Assembly: GCA_003243445.1 (NCBI GenBank) | Contig: QFQQ01000149.1 | Span: forward strand, 1 to 5,980 | Direction: 5' to 3' | From: Citrobacter freundii | GTDB lineage: Bacteria; Bacteroidota; Bacteroidia; Chitinophagales; Chitinophagaceae | DNA: 5,980 nucleotides | Shown: piece after piece, positions 4,804 through 5,980 of the stretch | How the letters are laid out: each line of letters starts with the position of its first letter | Position numbering within the stretch: the stretch's first letter is position 1 | Made by a program: the position numbers and the translations under genes | Notes under the pieces: model-generated | Told to the model about the DNA's origin: nothing | The model's input: only the letters and a program-made list of their open reading frames with translations | The model's database searches: none

Positions 4804-5385
4804 ATGATCCTTCCGATTCTTTCTTACGGCCACGAAATGCTGAGACGTAAATGTGACGATATTGTTCCGGGTCATCCGGTGGACCAGTTGATCGCAGATA
4901 TGTGGGAGACCTTGTATAACGCAGCGGGATGCGGCCTGGCAGCGCCACAGATAGGAGAGCCGCTGAATCTTTTTCTTGTTGACAGCAAACTGATCTTTCA
5001 GCAAATGAATCCTGAAAGCCGGTTGGTTTATTTTGACGATAATAATGGGGTCAAAGAAGTGTTCATCAACGCCCGCATCATTGCCAAGTCTGAACGTAAA
5101 TGGGAGAGTGCCGAAGCCTGTCTTAGCATACCCGGTCTGCAACATGATGCCGAGCGTTCATGGAGCATAACCATCGAATACCAGGATGAATATTTCAAAC
5201 CGCATAAACGGACGATCAGCGGCATCACTGCAAGAATGATACTGCATGAATACGAGCATACGCAAGGAATCCTGTATCTCGACCATTTACCACTGAGAAG
5301 ACAGCGAAGACTGGGTGGTAAACTGGATAAGATCAGCAAGGGAAAAGTGAATGTTCCTTACCCCATGGATTTTGCAAAAAAATAG
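4804..5385 (+). CDS. def: Peptide deformylase, divergent type
   Basis: The 193-residue product is a peptide deformylase, the cytosolic metal-dependent enzyme that removes the formyl group from the N-terminal methionine of new proteins. Motif 1 is the canonical G-x-GLAAPQ at residues 42-49. Motif 2 is EACLS at 104-108 instead of the usual EGCLS, keeping the metal ligand Cys106. Motif 3 is HEYEH at 148-152 instead of HExDH, keeping ligands His148 and His152 and catalytic Glu149. All catalytic residues are therefore present, and length is normal for the family. A basic C-terminal tail (PLRRQRRLGGKLDK) follows. The substitutions suggest a paralogue beside a more standard copy elsewhere in the genome, which cannot be seen here. 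ATG at 4804 directly begins the typical MILPILSYG N-terminus; there is no Shine-Dalgarno sequence, only the T-rich array. It follows dnaK but lies beyond its terminator. Confidence 0.94.
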   Translation: MILPILSYGHEMLRRKCDDIVPGHPVDQLIADMWETLYNAAGCGLAAPQIGEPLNLFLVDSKLIFQQMNPESRLVYFDDNNGVKEVFINARIIAKSERKWESAEACLSIPGLQHDAERSWSITIEYQDEYFKPHKRTISGITARMILHEYEHTQGILYLDHLPLRRQRRLGGKLDKISKGKVNVPYPMDFAKK

Positions 5386-5394
5386 ATCCCTGCA

Positions 5395-5754
5395 TTACAT
5401 AAAGAATTGCTCGGAAATGATCTTGCCGTCTCTTACCACATAAACGCAAAGTTCTCCCATAGACATTCTTTTCTGTCCTTTCATCGTGATGTCCATGGTA
5501 AGGATAAAAGCGATCACATTTCCGTCGACAAGCGGGTTGGAAATAGTGACGTTATGCAGTTCCTCGGTCATGTGTTCAAACTTTTCCCCTTTTTTGAGAA
5601 TAGCGGGTAACCCTTTTGTTTCTTTTGCAAATTCAGGTGTTGCCTCAGGTTCAATGCTGATCGCATCCTCTGCAAACAATTCTTTCTGTGCGGTTTCGAA
5701 GTCACCTTTGCCGCAAAGTTCTACGAGTCTGGCTGCTATTTCCTGTGTTGTCAT
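5395..5754 (-). CDS. SnoaL/NTF2-like domain protein
   Basis: The 119-residue soluble product has the compact alpha-plus-beta-barrel pattern of the SnoaL/NTF2-like superfamily. An N-terminal helix (TTQEIAARLVELCGKGDFETA) is followed by LFAEDAISIEPEA, the central helix (LPAILKKGEKFEHMTEELHN) and four strands ending in MSMGELCVYVVRDGKIISEQFFM. The terminal pattern of a strand, a DGKI turn and a final strand with E-x-F is typical. The superfamily includes small enzymes, binding proteins and polyketide cyclases, so no specific reaction can be assigned. Length is normal, with no signal peptide or membrane segment. ATG at 5752-5754 begins the first helix; no Shine-Dalgarno sequence is seen. It converges on def, with 9 nt between the two stop codons and no terminator between them. 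Confidence 0.88.
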   Translation of the reverse strand: MTTQEIAARLVELCGKGDFETAQKELFAEDAISIEPEATPEFAKETKGLPAILKKGEKFEHMTEELHNVTISNPLVDGNVIAFILTMDITMKGQKRMSMGELCVYVVRDGKIISEQFFM

Positions 5755-5794
5755 GTTGTTGATTTTTGAAATAGGGGCAAATGGTCTGCCAGAG

Positions 5795-5980
5795 ATGGAC
5801 GGGGATTTATTGGATTATTGGGATCAGGAGGATCTCACCCTGCTCATTGAAGAAAGACAAGTTGCTATTATCGATGTTTATCCCATTTATCCTCTTTTCA
5901 ATCATATGAAATTGGGATGGCCGGGAATAAGCACCCAGTGGAGTCGCAACATTTTTTCATACACTCAGCTTATTACACCC
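5795..5980 (+). CDS. Possible 5' end of an unidentified gene, cut by the window edge
   Basis: An uninterrupted plus-strand frame runs 62 codons from ATG 5795 to the right edge, beginning MDGDLLDYWDQEDLTLLIEE. The same frame also has an ATG at 5753, overlapping the start of the divergent SnoaL-like gene. I do not recognise the product; the visible part is mixed polar and hydrophobic with several Trp and Tyr residues and no clear domain. No Shine-Dalgarno sequence is seen. All three minus-strand frames contain stops within about the last 25 nt of the window, so no minus-strand gene enters from the right. The frame may be chance; sequence beyond the edge would settle it. Confidence 0.22.
   Translation, partial: MDGDLLDYWDQEDLTLLIEERQVAIIDVYPIYPLFNHMKLGWPGISTQWSRNIFSYTQLITP

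Noticed and set aside
2294..5947. Shared 10-mer GTGGAGTCGC at 2294-2303 and 5938-5947
   Set aside because: Matches of 10 nt are expected several times by chance in a window of this size, and the flanks do not align.

Overview
The window looks like a chromosomal segment of a Bacteroidota bacterium, most plausibly of the Chitinophagaceae or a relative. This is inferred from the DnaK sequence (C-terminus DVPYEEVK, dnaK standing alone without grpE or dnaJ), from AT-rich start regions that mostly lack a Shine-Dalgarno sequence, from sequences matching the Bacteroidota -7 box TAnnTTTG, and from the set of small accessory families. No search was possible, so the taxonomy is inference.

Layout. Positions 1-290 hold no convincing gene but begin with a copy of a dispersed ATCTGCG repeat. 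Three minus-strand genes follow: a small AraC-type regulator (291-701), a YdeI/OmdA-type protein (810-1472) and a DUF456 membrane protein (1748-2218). A 447-nt divergent spacer (2219-2665) contains a second ATCTGCG repeat copy, several small hairpins, an isolated CIRCE-like half-site and a strong Fur-like palindrome. It leads into plus-strand dnaK (2666-4570), the only gene here with a good Shine-Dalgarno sequence. A strong terminator and an array-rich spacer separate dnaK from a divergent peptide deformylase (4804-5385). A SnoaL/NTF2-like gene (5395-5754) converges on the deformylase with only 9 nt between the stops. At the right edge an open plus-strand frame (from 5795) may be the start of another gene, but this is weak.

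Function. dnaK (chaperone for nascent and stressed proteins) and def (N-terminal deformylation of nascent proteins) are both housekeeping protein-maturation functions, but the terminator between them argues for separate transcription. The other genes are small accessory or stress-type families with no evident shared pathway.

The most unusual signal is non-coding. Two spacers between same-strand genes (DUF456 to YdeI-like, and dnaK to def) each contain a pair of short-unit tandem arrays in inverted orientation. One uses a 9-nt unit (GGTTTCAGA type) and the other a 7-nt unit (AGTAAAA type). In both, one array ends 5-11 nt before the start codon of the downstream gene, and the partner array lies nearer the end of the upstream gene. 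In the dnaK case the array merges into the terminator stem. Sequences resembling Bacteroidota promoter elements fall inside both array systems. I did not find evidence for a new protein-based system.
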